NCBI GenBank assembly: GCA_900752445.1
Contig: CAADVN010000243.1
Coordinates: 1-16,114 of the forward strand
Length of the DNA stretch: 16,114 bases
Reading direction: 5' to 3'
Source of the DNA: an uncultured Oscillospiraceae bacterium
GTDB taxonomy: Bacteria > Bacillota > Clostridia > Oscillospirales > Oscillospiraceae
Position 1 is the stretch's first letter, and every line of letters starts with the position of its first letter. The position numbers and the translations under genes are program-made. Positions 5,495-13,934 of this stretch are shown here, piece after piece. The notes below the pieces were generated by a model, which made no database searches, had not been told where the DNA came from, and saw only the letters and a list, made by a program, of their open reading frames with translations.

Positions 5495-7924
5495 CTATTT
5501 TTCCAAGCAGCGCATGAGTATCGCGGCGGTCTGCGCTCTCGTGGCGCCGGCGTCAGGCTCGAGCCGTCCGCTTCCGCTGCCCTCTATGATGCCCTCGCTC
5601 ACGGCCCAGCGCATGGCCTCGTAGGCCCAGGCGCTGATATCGCCGGCGTCCTCGGCGGTGAGCAGGAAGTCCACCGTCGGCTCACCCATGAAGCGCCAGA
5701 GCATCGTCACAAGCTGCTCGCGGGTGACAAAGCCGTCGGCGTCCGTGCCGTCGCTCACGCCGGAGTCGAGCGCCCAGCGCCGCGCGTCCTCAGCCCAGGC
5801 AGAGCCCGTGACGGTCTCGCCGTCAATTCGGGCCAGTATGGCCCAGAGCATGGCGCAGGTCATACCGCCGTCGGGGTCGAACCTGTCCTCGGAGACGCCC
5901 TCCATCAGGCCCTCGGCGCAGACATAGGCCACGCTGTCATAGTACCACGCGGAAGCGGCCACGTCGGTGAACGGCGGCGCGGTGACGTCCGGCTCATCGG
6001 GCGTCTCGGGCGGGATGGTGGGGACGACGATGTGCTGCCTCACGGTGAAGCTGGCGGTGACGGTAATGGCCGCGCCGCCGGAACCGGAGAGCTCGATGTC
6101 CTCACTGTATATACCGGAGGCAAGCCCGGCCTTTGGCTGCACCGTGAAGGTGACGGCGCCGTTCACAGGCAGGCTCGTGTCGGAGAGCTCGCCCACCTCA
6201 AAACATCCGGTGGATTCGGGCTGGACGAGGGTCAGGGGCTGGTTTCCGGTGTTTGTGATGGTCACGGTCTGCGCGTCGGGCCGGGCATAGCCGGTGTAGA
6301 CGCTGCCAAAGTTGAGCTCCGTGGGTGCGGCGGAAATGCCGTATATGGGGTCGGTCACAGTCACGGTGCAGGTGGCGGTGCGTTTGCCGTCCTCCGTGGT
6401 GACGGCGATGGTTGCCTCGCCCGGGCCCACAGCGGTGACGGTGCCGTTCTGCACTGTGGCGACATTGGCATTGTTGCTTTGCCAAGTCGCATTTTTTTTG
6501 GTGGCGTCGCTCGGCTCTATCGTGGCGGCCAGTGTCGCGCTGCCGCCGGTGAACAGTTCCAGCGTTGCCTTGTCCAGCGTCACGCCGGTGACGGGCTGGG
6601 TGACCGTAAGGGTGGCGGCGCTGCTGATGACGCTGACGCCGCTTCCAGAACCAGTCACCACACAGCGGTATTGGCAGCCGCTCATGCTGGTAGTGGTGCT
6701 GTTTATGGTATAGCTGGTGTCGGTCGCGCCGCTTATATCTGTCCAGTCACTTCCGCTGTCCGTGCTCTGCTGCCACTGATAGGTCAGCTTCTCGCTTGTG
6801 TCACCGCTTGCCTCAACGGAAAACTCGGCCTCTTCGCCAGCGGCGACTTCCTTGTTCTGTGGCTGCACGCTGATTGACGGCGGAGTTTTTCCGTTGATGG
6901 TTTCCGGCAGGGTGCCGTTGATGTTGTTGATTGTGCCTTGATTGTTCAGGCTGCCGCCATTCTCGGTGGTCACGGTGCCGTTGTTGGTCAAAGTTTTACC
7001 TTCCGGCACGGTGAGGCTGGTGCCCTCTCCGATGGTCAGGGTTTCGCCCTCGTTGATGGTGAGGTCGTCCTGCAAGGTCACATCGCCGTACACGGTGCCA
7101 TCGTTGCCATCAAAGATGATGCCTTGGCCGCCGTAATTAAAATTTACACTAATTATTTCTAATGATTCACCAGTGTCTACACTATCTGAAATGTGCAAAC
7201 ACCTGACAATGGCGCTGTCGCTGACCGTCAGATTGATATTCGGAGGGTTTGGAGTTGATGTATCAACTACAGTGATGTAACAAATTATCATGATTCCATT
7301 ATCAGCTTTAAAACTGCCGCCTGTGACCACAATGTTAATAGCCAGCGAATCATTATTAGTACTATAGCTAATAATGTAGACACTCTCACTACTGTTATTC
7401 GAACTAGATGCAATAACATCAGCGCCCTCAATCGTTAAACTGATGTTTCCACTGTTGCTGTAAAGATGTATTCCAGATGACGTGCCAGTTGCAGTCAAGC
7501 TTCCAGAGCCGGTGATTTTCAGAGCGGTATCTTTGTTTGCCTCGACATAAATCCCGGACTTTCCGGTTACCGTATTGTCGCCCTCCAACAGGATGTTCAG
7601 TGTTAAGTTACTGTCATTTGAGCTCACCGCGTAGATGCCGGGGCCCGTTTTATAACTGCCGCTGTCATCGCCCTTAATCGTCGCATTATGCAGCGTCAGG
7701 GTGCCGCTGCTTTTCTCGTATTTGACGTTCCAATTGTCTCCGGTTTCCGTGCACTTTGTCAGTTTGCCATCCGTATCCGTAGTCCAGCAGCCGCCGTCAG
7801 TAATCTCCGTACCGCCCACATACAGCGTCTCAGGAGGAGCATAATCATCCGCCAGGGCTGTGACGGTGAGCAGGACTATGCTGATGGCCAGGGTGATGAG
7901 CAGGCTCAATACTTTTTTCGTCAT
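5495..7924 (-). CDS. Secreted multidomain S-layer-homology protein, 809 aa
   Basis: The start is the ATG at 7924, with GAAAGGAG about 7 bases upstream; an in-frame ATG at 7987 has no such support. Residues 1-25 (MTKKVLSLLITLAIS...ALA) form a signal peptide. Residues about 30-345 have Gly/Asn/Thr-rich short repeats (GIYVEANKDTALKITGSGSL, LTVPEGKTLTNNGTV) typical of right-handed beta-helix or carbohydrate-binding surface proteins. Residues about 348-441 look Ig-like (YQWQQS, CQYRCVV), and 445-524 resemble a bacterial Ig-like Big_2 domain. Residues 530-628 resemble an ASH/MSP-like beta domain (LNFGSVYTG, VTITNTGNQPL). A Pro-rich linker leads to three SLH repeats (652-809) that should bind cell-wall polymer non-covalently. 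The ligand is unknown; adhesion or polysaccharide binding is a guess. Bases about 7130-7640 (residues 95-265) are far more AT-rich than the rest. Confidence 0.9.
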   Translation of the reverse strand: MTKKVLSLLITLAISIVLLTVTALADDYAPPETLYVGGTEITDGGCWTTDTDGKLTKCTETGDNWNVKYEKSSGTLTLHNATIKGDDSGSYKTGPGIYAVSSNDSNLTLNILLEGDNTVTGKSGIYVEANKDTALKITGSGSLTATGTSSGIHLYSNSGNISLTIEGADVIASSSNNSSESVYIISYSTNNDSLAINIVVTGGSFKADNGIMIICYITVVDTSTPNPPNINLTVSDSAIVRCLHISDSVDTGESLEIISVNFNYGGQGIIFDGNDGTVYGDVTLQDDLTINEGETLTIGEGTSLTVPEGKTLTNNGTVTTENGGSLNNQGTINNINGTLPETINGKTPPSISVQPQNKEVAAGEEAEFSVEASGDTSEKLTYQWQQSTDSGSDWTDISGATDTSYTINSTTTSMSGCQYRCVVTGSGSGVSVISSAATLTVTQPVTGVTLDKATLELFTGGSATLAATIEPSDATKKNATWQSNNANVATVQNGTVTAVGPGEATIAVTTEDGKRTATCTVTVTDPIYGISAAPTELNFGSVYTGYARPDAQTVTITNTGNQPLTLVQPESTGCFEVGELSDTSLPVNGAVTFTVQPKAGLASGIYSEDIELSGSGGAAITVTASFTVRQHIVVPTIPPETPDEPDVTAPPFTDVAASAWYYDSVAYVCAEGLMEGVSEDRFDPDGGMTCAMLWAILARIDGETVTGSAWAEDARRWALDSGVSDGTDADGFVTREQLVTMLWRFMGEPTVDFLLTAEDAGDISAWAYEAMRWAVSEGIIEGSGSGRLEPDAGATRAQTAAILMRCLEK
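7130..7640. other. AT-rich patch within the SLH protein gene
   Basis: By hand count, 7141-7200 is 30 % GC and 7321-7380 is 33 % GC, against 77 % for 5521-5580 in the SLH-encoding part of the same gene. The patch covers the beta-helix-like repeats (residues about 95-265) and keeps the reading frame open. Recombination with foreign DNA or amino-acid-driven composition (many Asn, Ile, Ser) are both possible. Confidence 0.7.
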
Positions 7925-7985
7925 AAGAAAACTCCTTTCAGGCGCTGCCTTGCGGCCGGCCGATGCCGCAGAAAGGACCTGTGCC

Positions 7986-8183
7986 ATGAAAAGACGCCTG
8001 CTTATTTTATGCCTTGCCGGCCTTCTCCTGCTGTCCGCGTGCGGCGTGCGGGAGCAGGAGACCGTGGAGCAGGGCTATGGGCTCGTGCCCCTCAAACTTC
8101 CCGTGGGCGAGAGTCCGGCCATGGCGGAACTCGGCCACATGCTGATGGCAGGCTGGCGCAGGCGCGCGAGGCGGAGACGCTGA
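7986..8183 (+). CDS. Short lipoprotein, possibly a truncated or frameshifted remnant
   Basis: ATG 7986 has GAAAGGA (7971-7977) about 8 bases upstream. The 65-residue product starts with a clear lipoprotein signal: MKRRLL, a Leu-rich core and the lipobox LSAC, giving lipidated Cys19. The next 35 residues are ordinary (REQETVEQGYGLVPLKLPVG), but the end is an abrupt basic run (GWRRRARRRR). From about 8145 another frame reads naturally (LAQAREAETLTLATLAP) with well-behaved GC-ending codons, so a frameshift in a once longer lipoprotein is plausible. Against this, a terminator begins 14 bases after the present stop. It is divergent from the SLH gene across a 61-base gap. I do not recognise the family. 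Confidence 0.6.
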   Translation: MKRRLLILCLAGLLLLSACGVREQETVEQGYGLVPLKLPVGESPAMAELGHMLMAGWRRRARRRR

Positions 8184-8197
8184 CGCTGGCGACGCTC

Positions 8198-8236
8198 GCG
8201 CCCGGCGGACAAGGCGTCCGTCGGGCGCTGCTTTTT
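8198..8236 (+). terminator. Intrinsic terminator after the short lipoprotein gene
   Basis: The arms 8198-8210 and 8216-8228 pair over 13 bp with one G-U, with a 5-base loop, followed by TGCTTTTT. The T tract is on the + side only. On the - strand the hairpin follows the rhaD stop but has no U tail there, so it might protect the 3' end of the rha transcript without terminating it efficiently. Confidence 0.75.
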
Positions 8237-8246
8237 GGCGCTTTTC

Positions 8247-9074
8247 TCACTCGTCGAGGAAGGCCTCGTTTAGCGTCACGCCGAAGCTGCGGGCGATGTC
8301 ACGCAGATTCTCGTCCGTGATGGTCTGGCGTATCCTGCCCTGGCCGGCGGAGAGGGCGAGGGTGCAGATCTCGGCGGCCTTTTCTATGGTGTGCATGAGG
8401 CCGAAGGCGGTGTCGAAATCCGGGCCGGAGCAGAACAGACCGTGGTGCGCCCAGACCGCAGCGGGGTATTTCTTCATAAGCTCGCAGGTGGCGAGGGCGA
8501 TGTCCGCGCCGCCGGGCACCATCCAGGGCACGACACCCACGCCCTCGGGAAACACCACCGGGCACTCGGTCGCCGACTTCCACAGCGCGCGCGTGAAGTC
8601 CCGGGCCGTCAGCGGCAGCACGTAGGTCAGGGCAATGACGTTCGCCGGGTGCGCGTGGTAGATGACGCGGCACTCGCCGCCCGTCGCCGCGGCGCGGACG
8701 CAGTGGTTCATATAGTGGCTCGGAAACTCGCTCGTCGGCCCCGCGCCCCCCTGGGGGCCCCAGACGATGCCCCAGCTCCCGCCGGTGGCGTCTATCTCCA
8801 CGATGCCGATGGAGTGCTCCGGGTCGGGCTCAACGTTCCGGAAATACTTGCCGCTGCCCGTGGTGATGAAGTATTCGCCCGCGAGCGCCGCGTCCTCGAC
8901 GCCCATCGGCACCCACTCGCCGGGAGCTTTGAAGTACGGCGCGCACTCGGCGGCCTCGGCCTTCGTCAGCCTGTAGGTGAGGTTGCCGCCGTTGCGCTCG
9001 TGCCAGCCCTGGAGCCAGCCGTCCGTGCACATGCGTATGAAGCCCTGCACGGCCTTTACATCGAGTATGCCCAT
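8247..9074 (-). CDS. rhaD: Rhamnulose-1-phosphate aldolase
   Basis: This 275-residue class II aldolase (E. coli RhaD has 274) cleaves L-rhamnulose 1-phosphate to dihydroxyacetone phosphate and L-lactaldehyde in the cytoplasm. The zinc ligands are visible as His140 and His142 in YHAHPANV and His211 in WAHHGLF. Glu116 in SEFPSH matches the catalytic Glu. The N-terminal WHERNGGNLTYRL motif is also typical of RhaD. The ATG at 9074 has AAAGGGGA about 8 bases upstream and lies 4 bases past the rhaA stop. It is the last gene of the rha operon. Confidence 0.96.
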   Translation of the reverse strand: MGILDVKAVQGFIRMCTDGWLQGWHERNGGNLTYRLTKAEAAECAPYFKAPGEWVPMGVEDAALAGEYFITTGSGKYFRNVEPDPEHSIGIVEIDATGGSWGIVWGPQGGAGPTSEFPSHYMNHCVRAAATGGECRVIYHAHPANVIALTYVLPLTARDFTRALWKSATECPVVFPEGVGVVPWMVPGGADIALATCELMKKYPAAVWAHHGLFCSGPDFDTAFGLMHTIEKAAEICTLALSAGQGRIRQTITDENLRDIARSFGVTLNEAFLDE

Positions 9075-9078
9075 GTAT

Positions 9079-10329
9079 TTATCCCCTTTCTGAAAGCACT
9101 TCGCGCTCGTAGCGCTGCACCTCGGCGAGCCACGCGCCGTCTGAAGGCACGTCCGAGCGGCGGCAGTATTCGTCCCAAACCTCGCCGAAGGGCAGCACCT
9201 TTGCCGCCTCGCGCGAGGCCATTATCTCCGTCCAGCGCCCGGCGTCCTGCAGAGAGCGCATGTCCGGCAGCAGCAGGGCGTAGAGCAGGGACTTCTGCAC
9301 GTTCCTGTAGCCCACGACCCAGGCGGCGATGCGGTTTATCGAGGCGTCGAAGAAGTCGAGCGCTATCTTGACCCTGCCGTCCAGCCCGCCGCAGCGCACG
9401 ATCTCCGTGGCGATCTCGCGCGTCTCGTCGTCGAAGAGCACGACGTGGTCGCTGTCCCAGCGCACGCCGCGCGTCAGGTGCAGCGCGATCTCCGGGAAGA
9501 AGGCAAGGAGCGCCGGTATCTTGTCGCTGACGAGCTCCGTCGGGTGGTAGTGGCCGTTGTCCATGAGCGGTATGCACTTATCGCGGTTCATGGCCGCGTA
9601 GCTGAGGGCGAACTCGGCGCTGCCCACGGTGTAGGCCTCGACGCCGATGCCGAAGACCTTGCTCTCTATGCAGGGCTTGACGCGGGTGAAATCATAGGGC
9701 TCCGAGAGTATCTCGTCAATAGCCTCGCGGTAGCGCTCCCTGGGGCCGAGCCTGTCTGCGGGTATGTCCTTGAAGCCGTCGCCCGTCCAGATGTTCATGA
9801 CGCACTCGCCGCCGAGCTCCGAGGCGAGGTAGCTCGAGATGCGTATGCAGGCCTTCCCGTGCTCTATCCAGAAGCGGCGCGTGGCCTCGTCGGGGCTCGA
9901 GAGGGTCAGCGGGTCGCATTTCGGGTTGCTGAAGAAGGTGGGGTTGAAGTCCGCGCCGAGGCCGCGAGCCTTGCAGAAATCGGCCCAGGCCCGGAAATGC
10001 CGCGGCTCGAGCGCGTCCCTGTCCGCCCACTCGCCGGGCTCGAAGGCGGCGTAGCTCGCGTGCAGGTTCAGCTTCTTTTTGCCGGGGCAGAGCCGGAGCG
10101 CCTCGTCGAGATCGCGCATGAGCTCCGAGGGCGTGCGCGCCCTGCCGGGATAGCTGCCCGTGGTCTGTATGCCTCCGGTCAGCGGCTTGGAGGGATCTGT
10201 ATCGAAACCTCTCACGTCGTCGCCCTGCCAGCAGTGCAGCGCGACGGGCACGGCCTTGAGCCGCGAGAGGGCGGCCTCTGTGTCAACACCGATGGCGGCG
10301 TAGCGTTCTACAGCTTCCGTATAGCTCAT
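9079..10329 (-). CDS. rhaA: L-rhamnose isomerase
   Basis: This 416-residue enzyme (E. coli RhaA 419) interconverts L-rhamnose and L-rhamnulose using divalent metal. The TIM-barrel family landmarks are present: LHCWQGDDVRGF (31-42), GGIQTTGSYPGRART (52-66), DFNPTFFSNP (127-136), DNGHYHPTE with candidate metal-binding His260/His262, and WDSDHV with Asp292 and Asp294. Its ATG overlaps the rhaB stop as ATGA (10326-10329), and GGAGG lies 7 bases upstream inside rhaB, so translation is probably coupled. Confidence 0.97.
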   Translation of the reverse strand: MSYTEAVERYAAIGVDTEAALSRLKAVPVALHCWQGDDVRGFDTDPSKPLTGGIQTTGSYPGRARTPSELMRDLDEALRLCPGKKKLNLHASYAAFEPGEWADRDALEPRHFRAWADFCKARGLGADFNPTFFSNPKCDPLTLSSPDEATRRFWIEHGKACIRISSYLASELGGECVMNIWTGDGFKDIPADRLGPRERYREAIDEILSEPYDFTRVKPCIESKVFGIGVEAYTVGSAEFALSYAAMNRDKCIPLMDNGHYHPTELVSDKIPALLAFFPEIALHLTRGVRWDSDHVVLFDDETREIATEIVRCGGLDGRVKIALDFFDASINRIAAWVVGYRNVQKSLLYALLLPDMRSLQDAGRWTEIMASREAAKVLPFGEVWDEYCRRSDVPSDGAWLAEVQRYEREVLSERG

Positions 10330-11600
10330 TTGTCGGCCTCCATTTGTATTTTCAGATTTCCCAGCGCCGTGGCCTCTATTGGCAGGGCCTCGACGCGCTT
10401 GCCGCTCGCCTCGGCGGTCAGGCGGTTCAGATACGCGTTTTTCGCTCCGCCGCCCACGATGTAAAGGCTGTCATAGCGCCTGCCCGTGTTCGCTTCGAGC
10501 TCCGCGAGGGCCGCGGCATAGCCCGAGGCGAGCGAGCGGTAGGCGCATTTAAAGTAGTCGCCGGGCGCGCGCAGCTGCCCGGGCGCGAGGGCGTCAAAGG
10601 CGGTTTTCATGCTCTCCGGCGCGAGCAGCGAGGCGTCGTTTCCGTCTATGACGGCGGCGCAGCTGCTGCTCTCGGCCATGCCGACGACCTCGGCGAAGGG
10701 CGCTTTGGGGCAGAGCTCGTCCCGCAGGCGGTTTATGAGCCACATGCCCATGATGTTCTTCTGGTAGCGGTTGTAGCCCACGCCGCCCTCGTTCGACCAG
10801 TTCCCGGCGCGTGAGCGCGCGTCGGTCATGGGCCTCGGCGTCTTCACGCCGAGCAGGCTCCAGGTTCCCGAGGAGATGTAGGGCGCGTCCTGCGCCATGG
10901 GTATGCCCTCGACGGCCGAGGCCGTGTCGTGCGTGGCGCAGAGCGTGACGCGGACGCCCTCGTATTCGCCGAGTTCTGTGCCCGGCATGGAGAGCTTCCC
11001 GAAGAGCCGCTCCGGCAGGCCGAGCTTCGATATGAGTTCCATGTCGTATTCGCCCGAGGCGGCGCTGACCAGCCCCGTCGTCGTGGCGTTCGTGTACTCC
11101 TGCGCCCGCGCGCCGCACAGGCGGTACATGAGGTACTCGGGCAGCATGAGAAAGCCGTCGGCGCGCTCCAGCCGGCCCGATTTGAGGTCGGCAAAGAGCT
11201 GGTAGAGCGTGTTGAAGCTCTGAAACTGCGTGCCCGTGCGCGCGTAGAGCTCCTCGAAGGGCACGAGGGCGTGTACCTCGTCGATGACGGCGAGGGTGCG
11301 CGAGTCGCGGTAGGCGTGGGCGGGATAGATGGGCGCGCCGCCGTCCATGAGCACATAGTCCACGCCCCAGGTGTCAACAGAGAGGCTCACGATGTCCGGG
11401 TATTTTTCCCGCGCGGCGGCGATGCCCGCCTTCACGCTCGAGAGCAGCGCGTCTATGTCCCAGACGAGTGCGTCACCGAGGCGCACGGGGCCGTTCGGGA
11501 AGCGGTACACCTCGTCGGTCTTCATCTCGCCGCCCTCGCGCCAGCCCACGATGTGGCGGCCCGAGGACGCGCCTATGTCGATTGCAAGGTAGCGTCTCAC
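10326..11600 (-). CDS. rhaB: Rhamnulokinase (FGGY family), C-terminally short
   Basis: This 424-residue sugar kinase phosphorylates L-rhamnulose at O1 with ATP. It starts at GTG 11600, with AAAGGGGTG about 6 bases upstream and 4 bases past the GH3 stop. Seen: the N-terminal phosphate-binding loop AIDIGASSGR (6-15), SVDTWGVDY (74-82), the probable catalytic Asp225 in ATHDTASAV, YISSGTWSL (241-249) and the adenosine motif IVGGGAKNAYLNRLTAEA. It ends soon after EATALGNLKIQ. E. coli RhaB (489 aa) continues for roughly 50 residues beyond the equivalent point, so the tail is missing here. The core catalytic motifs look intact, so I expect it to be active. Confidence 0.93.
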   Translation of the reverse strand: MRRYLAIDIGASSGRHIVGWREGGEMKTDEVYRFPNGPVRLGDALVWDIDALLSSVKAGIAAAREKYPDIVSLSVDTWGVDYVLMDGGAPIYPAHAYRDSRTLAVIDEVHALVPFEELYARTGTQFQSFNTLYQLFADLKSGRLERADGFLMLPEYLMYRLCGARAQEYTNATTTGLVSAASGEYDMELISKLGLPERLFGKLSMPGTELGEYEGVRVTLCATHDTASAVEGIPMAQDAPYISSGTWSLLGVKTPRPMTDARSRAGNWSNEGGVGYNRYQKNIMGMWLINRLRDELCPKAPFAEVVGMAESSSCAAVIDGNDASLLAPESMKTAFDALAPGQLRAPGDYFKCAYRSLASGYAAALAELEANTGRRYDSLYIVGGGAKNAYLNRLTAEASGKRVEALPIEATALGNLKIQMEADK

Positions 11601-11604
11601 GCGC

Positions 11605-13932
11605 TCACCCCTTTATCATGCGCAGGATGCCGCGCAGGAAATGCCCGTTCGCCATCTCGAGCAGGCCGGGGAACACGCCGCCCTTTATGCCGCCGCTTAT
11701 CTGCATGCTGCGCAGCGGCGACTCGGCGGAGGAGGCCATGAGCATCCGAAACTGCGGGTTCTCATAGTCCACCTTGCCGCCGCAGCCCTTGGCGATGACG
11801 CGCTCCGTCGCCTTGTACATTATTTTCATTATGAGGCTGTGCGAGCGCATTTCCGCCACGGTGTTGTCCATGGTGAAGCCGCCCTTTTTGAGTACCGGCG
11901 GCTCATAGCGGCGGCCCAGCATGGCCTCCCAGCCGCGCAGGCCGGGCTTGCCGGAGCAGTTTTCGTACCAGCTGCCCTTTTGCCACGCCGGGGCGGGCAG
12001 GGCCTCGCCGTCCATGTCGATGCAGACGCTCTTGCCGCCTATACTCAGGGTATAGCGCCCGCCGGGTACGCGCCAGCCGTCCTGCCAGACGGCGAAGCTG
12101 CGCTCCGTGAGGTCAAAGCTCACAGTCCGGCTCTCGCCGGGCCGCAGGAACACCTTCTCAAAGCCCTTGAGCTCGCGCACCGGGCGGTGCAGGCCGCCGG
12201 CAGGCGGCGTCACATAGAGCTGCACGACCTCGGCCCCGGCGCGGCTGCCCGTGTTCTCCACGGTGACAGAAACGCGGCTGCCGGAGAGCTCCGGCTCGGA
12301 ACAGGCGAAGCTGGTATAGCTCAGGCCGTAGCCAAAGGGCCAGCGCACGGCCGTGCCGGACTTGTCGTAGAAGCGGTAGCCGACGTAGATGCCCTCCTGA
12401 TACAGCGCGTCCGTGGTCCTGTCGTAGAGCTCTGAGGACGGCACGTCCTCAGAGCGGTACGGCCAGCTCTCGGCCAGCCTGCCGCCCGGGTCCGCCCTGC
12501 CGTAGAGCAGGTCTGCCGCGGCCTCGCCGCCGGCCTGGCCGGGCAGGCCCATGTAGAGTATGGCCTTGACCTCATCCGCCCAGGGGCACTCTACCGCGCT
12601 GCCGCACAGCAGCACGACCACAGTGTTCGGGTTCGCGGCGGCCACGGCCTCTATCATGCGCAGGTGGCCCTCGGGCATGCGCAGGCTGTCGCGGTCGAAG
12701 CCCTCGGACTCATAGCGCTCCGTCAGTCCCGCGAAGACCACGGCGGCGTCGGCGCCCTTCGCCGCTTTCACGGCCTCGGCTAGAAGCTCCTGGCTGGTGT
12801 CGCCGCGCTCGTCGCAGCCGGGCGCGTAGGCCGCGCCGGGCAGGAAGTCCAGGGGCTGGCTGAGCCTCACGGGGTTTATGTGGCTGGAGCCGGAGCCCTG
12901 ATAGCGCATCCGCTTCGCCATGTCGCCAATGACGGCAACCCGCGCCCCTTCGCCGAGCGGCAGGAGCCCGCCCTCGTTCTTGAGCAGCACCGCGCCCTCT
13001 ATTGCTGCCCGCTTCGCGAGCGCGTGATGCGCCTCGTAATCGCACTCGGCGGGCGGTTTTTTGTTCTCCGTCGCCCGGGCGACCAGCTCCAACACGCGCC
13101 TTGCGCAGTCATCGACCGCCTTTTCGGGCAGCGTCCCGGCCTTCACCGCCGCGACGGTCTCCTTCCACATGTAGCCGCTGCCGCCGGGCATGTTGAGGTC
13201 GCAGCCCGCGCGGAAGCCCTCGACGCGGTCGTTCATCGCGCCCCAGTCCGTGACGACCATGCCCTTGAAGCCCCATTCATCGCGGAGTATGCCAGTGAGC
13301 AGGGCCTTGCTGTCGCTGCAGTGTACCCCGTTGAGCTTCGGGTAGGCGCACATGACTGTGCTCGGAGCGCCCTCCTTCACGGCGATCTCGAAGGCGGTCA
13401 GGTACAGCTCGCGCAGCGTGCGCTCGTCCATGACGCTGTCGGAGGTGAAGCGGCTGAGCTCCTGTGAGTTTGCCGCGAAGTGCTTGAGGCTCGTGCCCGT
13501 GCCCTTCGACTCCGCGCCGCGTATAAAGCCCGCCGCCAGCTTGCCCGCGAGGCAGGGGTCTTCGCTGAAATACTCGAAGTTCCGCCCGCAGAGCGGGTTG
13601 CGCTTCAGGTTCGCGCCGGGGCCGAGGACGAGGCTAACGCCCTGGTCGGCCGCCTCCTCGCCTATGGCGGCGCCTATCTCTTCCAGAAGCGACGTGTCCC
13701 AGCTGCTGCCCGTGGTCACAGCCGGCGGGAAGCAGGTCGCGGGCCGCGACTTGTTCACGCCCATCATGTCTGCCGCGTCCTCCTGCTTGCGCAGGCCGTG
13801 CGGCCCGTCGCACATGAAGATAGAGGGTATGCCGTACTTTTCAAACTTCCGCGTGCGCCAGAAATCCGCGCCCTCGCAGAGGGCCACCTTGTCCTCGAGC
13901 GTCATGGAGCGGAGGGTCTTTTCGATGTCCAT
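11605..13932 (-). CDS. Glycoside hydrolase family 3 beta-glycosidase (probable beta-glucosidase)
   Basis: The 775-residue enzyme starts at ATG 13932, with GAGGAGG about 7 bases upstream in the end of the GH78 gene, whose stop is 2 bases away. There is no signal peptide, so it should be cytoplasmic. An N-terminal GH3 barrel carries CDGPHGLRKQ (41-50), KHFAANSQE (150-158) and the nucleophile Asp229 in VVTDWG. The alpha/beta sandwich supplies the probable acid/base Glu410 in ESEGFDRDSLRMP. A fibronectin III-like domain follows (about 545-635: VTVENTGSRAGAEVVQLYV). A further 135 residues, predicted mainly helical, end in GLLEMANGHFLRGI. GH3 enzymes of this type usually remove terminal beta-D-glucose, but specificity cannot be read from the sequence. 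Together with GH78 it fits removal of the inner sugar of a rhamnosyl-glucoside. Confidence 0.92.
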   Translation of the reverse strand: MDIEKTLRSMTLEDKVALCEGADFWRTRKFEKYGIPSIFMCDGPHGLRKQEDAADMMGVNKSRPATCFPPAVTTGSSWDTSLLEEIGAAIGEEAADQGVSLVLGPGANLKRNPLCGRNFEYFSEDPCLAGKLAAGFIRGAESKGTGTSLKHFAANSQELSRFTSDSVMDERTLRELYLTAFEIAVKEGAPSTVMCAYPKLNGVHCSDSKALLTGILRDEWGFKGMVVTDWGAMNDRVEGFRAGCDLNMPGGSGYMWKETVAAVKAGTLPEKAVDDCARRVLELVARATENKKPPAECDYEAHHALAKRAAIEGAVLLKNEGGLLPLGEGARVAVIGDMAKRMRYQGSGSSHINPVRLSQPLDFLPGAAYAPGCDERGDTSQELLAEAVKAAKGADAAVVFAGLTERYESEGFDRDSLRMPEGHLRMIEAVAAANPNTVVVLLCGSAVECPWADEVKAILYMGLPGQAGGEAAADLLYGRADPGGRLAESWPYRSEDVPSSELYDRTTDALYQEGIYVGYRFYDKSGTAVRWPFGYGLSYTSFACSEPELSGSRVSVTVENTGSRAGAEVVQLYVTPPAGGLHRPVRELKGFEKVFLRPGESRTVSFDLTERSFAVWQDGWRVPGGRYTLSIGGKSVCIDMDGEALPAPAWQKGSWYENCSGKPGLRGWEAMLGRRYEPPVLKKGGFTMDNTVAEMRSHSLIMKIMYKATERVIAKGCGGKVDYENPQFRMLMASSAESPLRSMQISGGIKGGVFPGLLEMANGHFLRGILRMIKG

Positions 13933-13934
13933 GC

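Noticed and set aside
7925..7987. SLH protein starting at the ATG at 7987
   Set aside because: It would add 21 non-hydrophobic residues before a clean signal peptide; GAAAGGAG sits correctly for the ATG at 7924.
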